From: Bifidobacterium thermophilum
Lineage (GTDB): Bacteria > Actinomycetota > Actinomycetes > Actinomycetales > Bifidobacteriaceae
Length of the DNA: 64,000 nt
Direction of reading: 5' to 3'
Assembly: GCA_000741495.1 (NCBI GenBank)
Contig: JGZV01000003.1
Location: forward strand, 62,001 to 126,000
Shown: in pieces, positions 63,910 through 64,000 of the stretch
How positions within the stretch are numbered: position 1 is the stretch's first letter
Layout: every line of letters begins with the position of its first letter
Made by a program: the position numbers and the translations under genes
The notes under the pieces: model-generated
Database searches by the model: none
Told to the model about the DNA's origin: nothing
The model's input: the letters and a program-made list of their open reading frames with translations, nothing else

Positions 63910-64000
63910 TTATCTTCTGTGCAGGAATTCACGGATCTTTCGAAGAACATGATTCGGTGCGGATTCTTTCGCTGAAGAGACAAGCCGTGCGTCATGAAGA
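63910..64000 (-). CDS. C-terminal end of an opposing gene (cut by window)
   Basis: Reading leftward from the window edge, one frame is open and ends with NHVLRKIREFLHRR and a TAA at 63910-63912, just before the shared hairpin. Only ~29 residues are visible, so the product cannot be named; its position suggests another surface-glycan gene. Confidence 0.45.
   Translation of the reverse strand, partial: LHDARLVSSAKESAPNHVLRKIREFLHRR

Overview
The window looks like a Bifidobacterium chromosome. It is GC-rich and actinobacterial in style. It carries a bile salt hydrolase, a very large secreted starch-degrading amylase with a CBM74-type domain, a MocR-type regulator and an ABC-exported polysaccharide locus. 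This assignment rests on recognising protein families; no search was run.

Layout. 0-12.5 kb holds mostly housekeeping and accessory metabolism: a DUF4012 protein cut by the window edge, a short-chain dehydrogenase with an apparent 5' frameshift, a class III aminotransferase with a divergent MocR regulator, an orphan amino-acid-type binding lipoprotein, a membrane-anchored DUF1524 (HNH-like) protein, an Nramp transporter and an MFS exporter. 12.9-17 kb holds a polysaccharide priming sugar transferase with a C10/G10 tract upstream, a divergent low-molecular-weight tyrosine phosphatase and an exo/endonuclease/phosphatase-family membrane protein. 17.5-25.2 kb encodes two large secreted proteins, an amylase (GH13, CBM74, CBM26, CBM25, Ig-like domains) and a papain-like protease. 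25.2-33.1 kb is an accessory region: a ~155-bp tandem repeat, an unknown helical protein, decayed IS21 transposase pieces in both orientations and an AT-rich segment with a DUF6602-type nuclease-like gene. 33.1-34.1 kb is bsh.

The most unusual part is 35.0-53.3 kb. Eight intact genes and one decayed remnant encode exported proteins whose front domains differ: a CAP-like domain, a DUF1524 nuclease, GH25 lysozyme, NlpC/P60, subtilisin, an unknown domain, papain, and PAGxY-like repeats with InlB-type repeats. All carry the same block of exactly three ~45-residue repeats with the signature YRLYN...H-x-Y-T...GW..EG..W (DUF5648-like). The order of the three repeat types is circularly permuted in two of the proteins. 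The last genes also share near-identical 3' ends and hairpin terminators. The whole array is bracketed by two same-orientation copies of a ~160-bp element with long imperfect inverted repeats. One gene has a G10 tract between a -35-like and a -10-like box, suggesting phase variation. I read this as a modular exoenzyme system with a shared targeting domain.

54.0-63.8 kb is a cell-surface glycan locus: a 5'-truncated glycosyltransferase remnant, an acyltransferase, a three-domain glycosyltransferase, a Wzm/Wzt-type ABC exporter and a two-domain GT2 enzyme. It ends at a perfect 23-bp hairpin that faces the 3' end of an opposing gene. With the priming transferase and phosphatase at 13-15.5 kb, these genes could supply the surface polymer that the repeat-bearing proteins act on or bind to. 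That link is inference.
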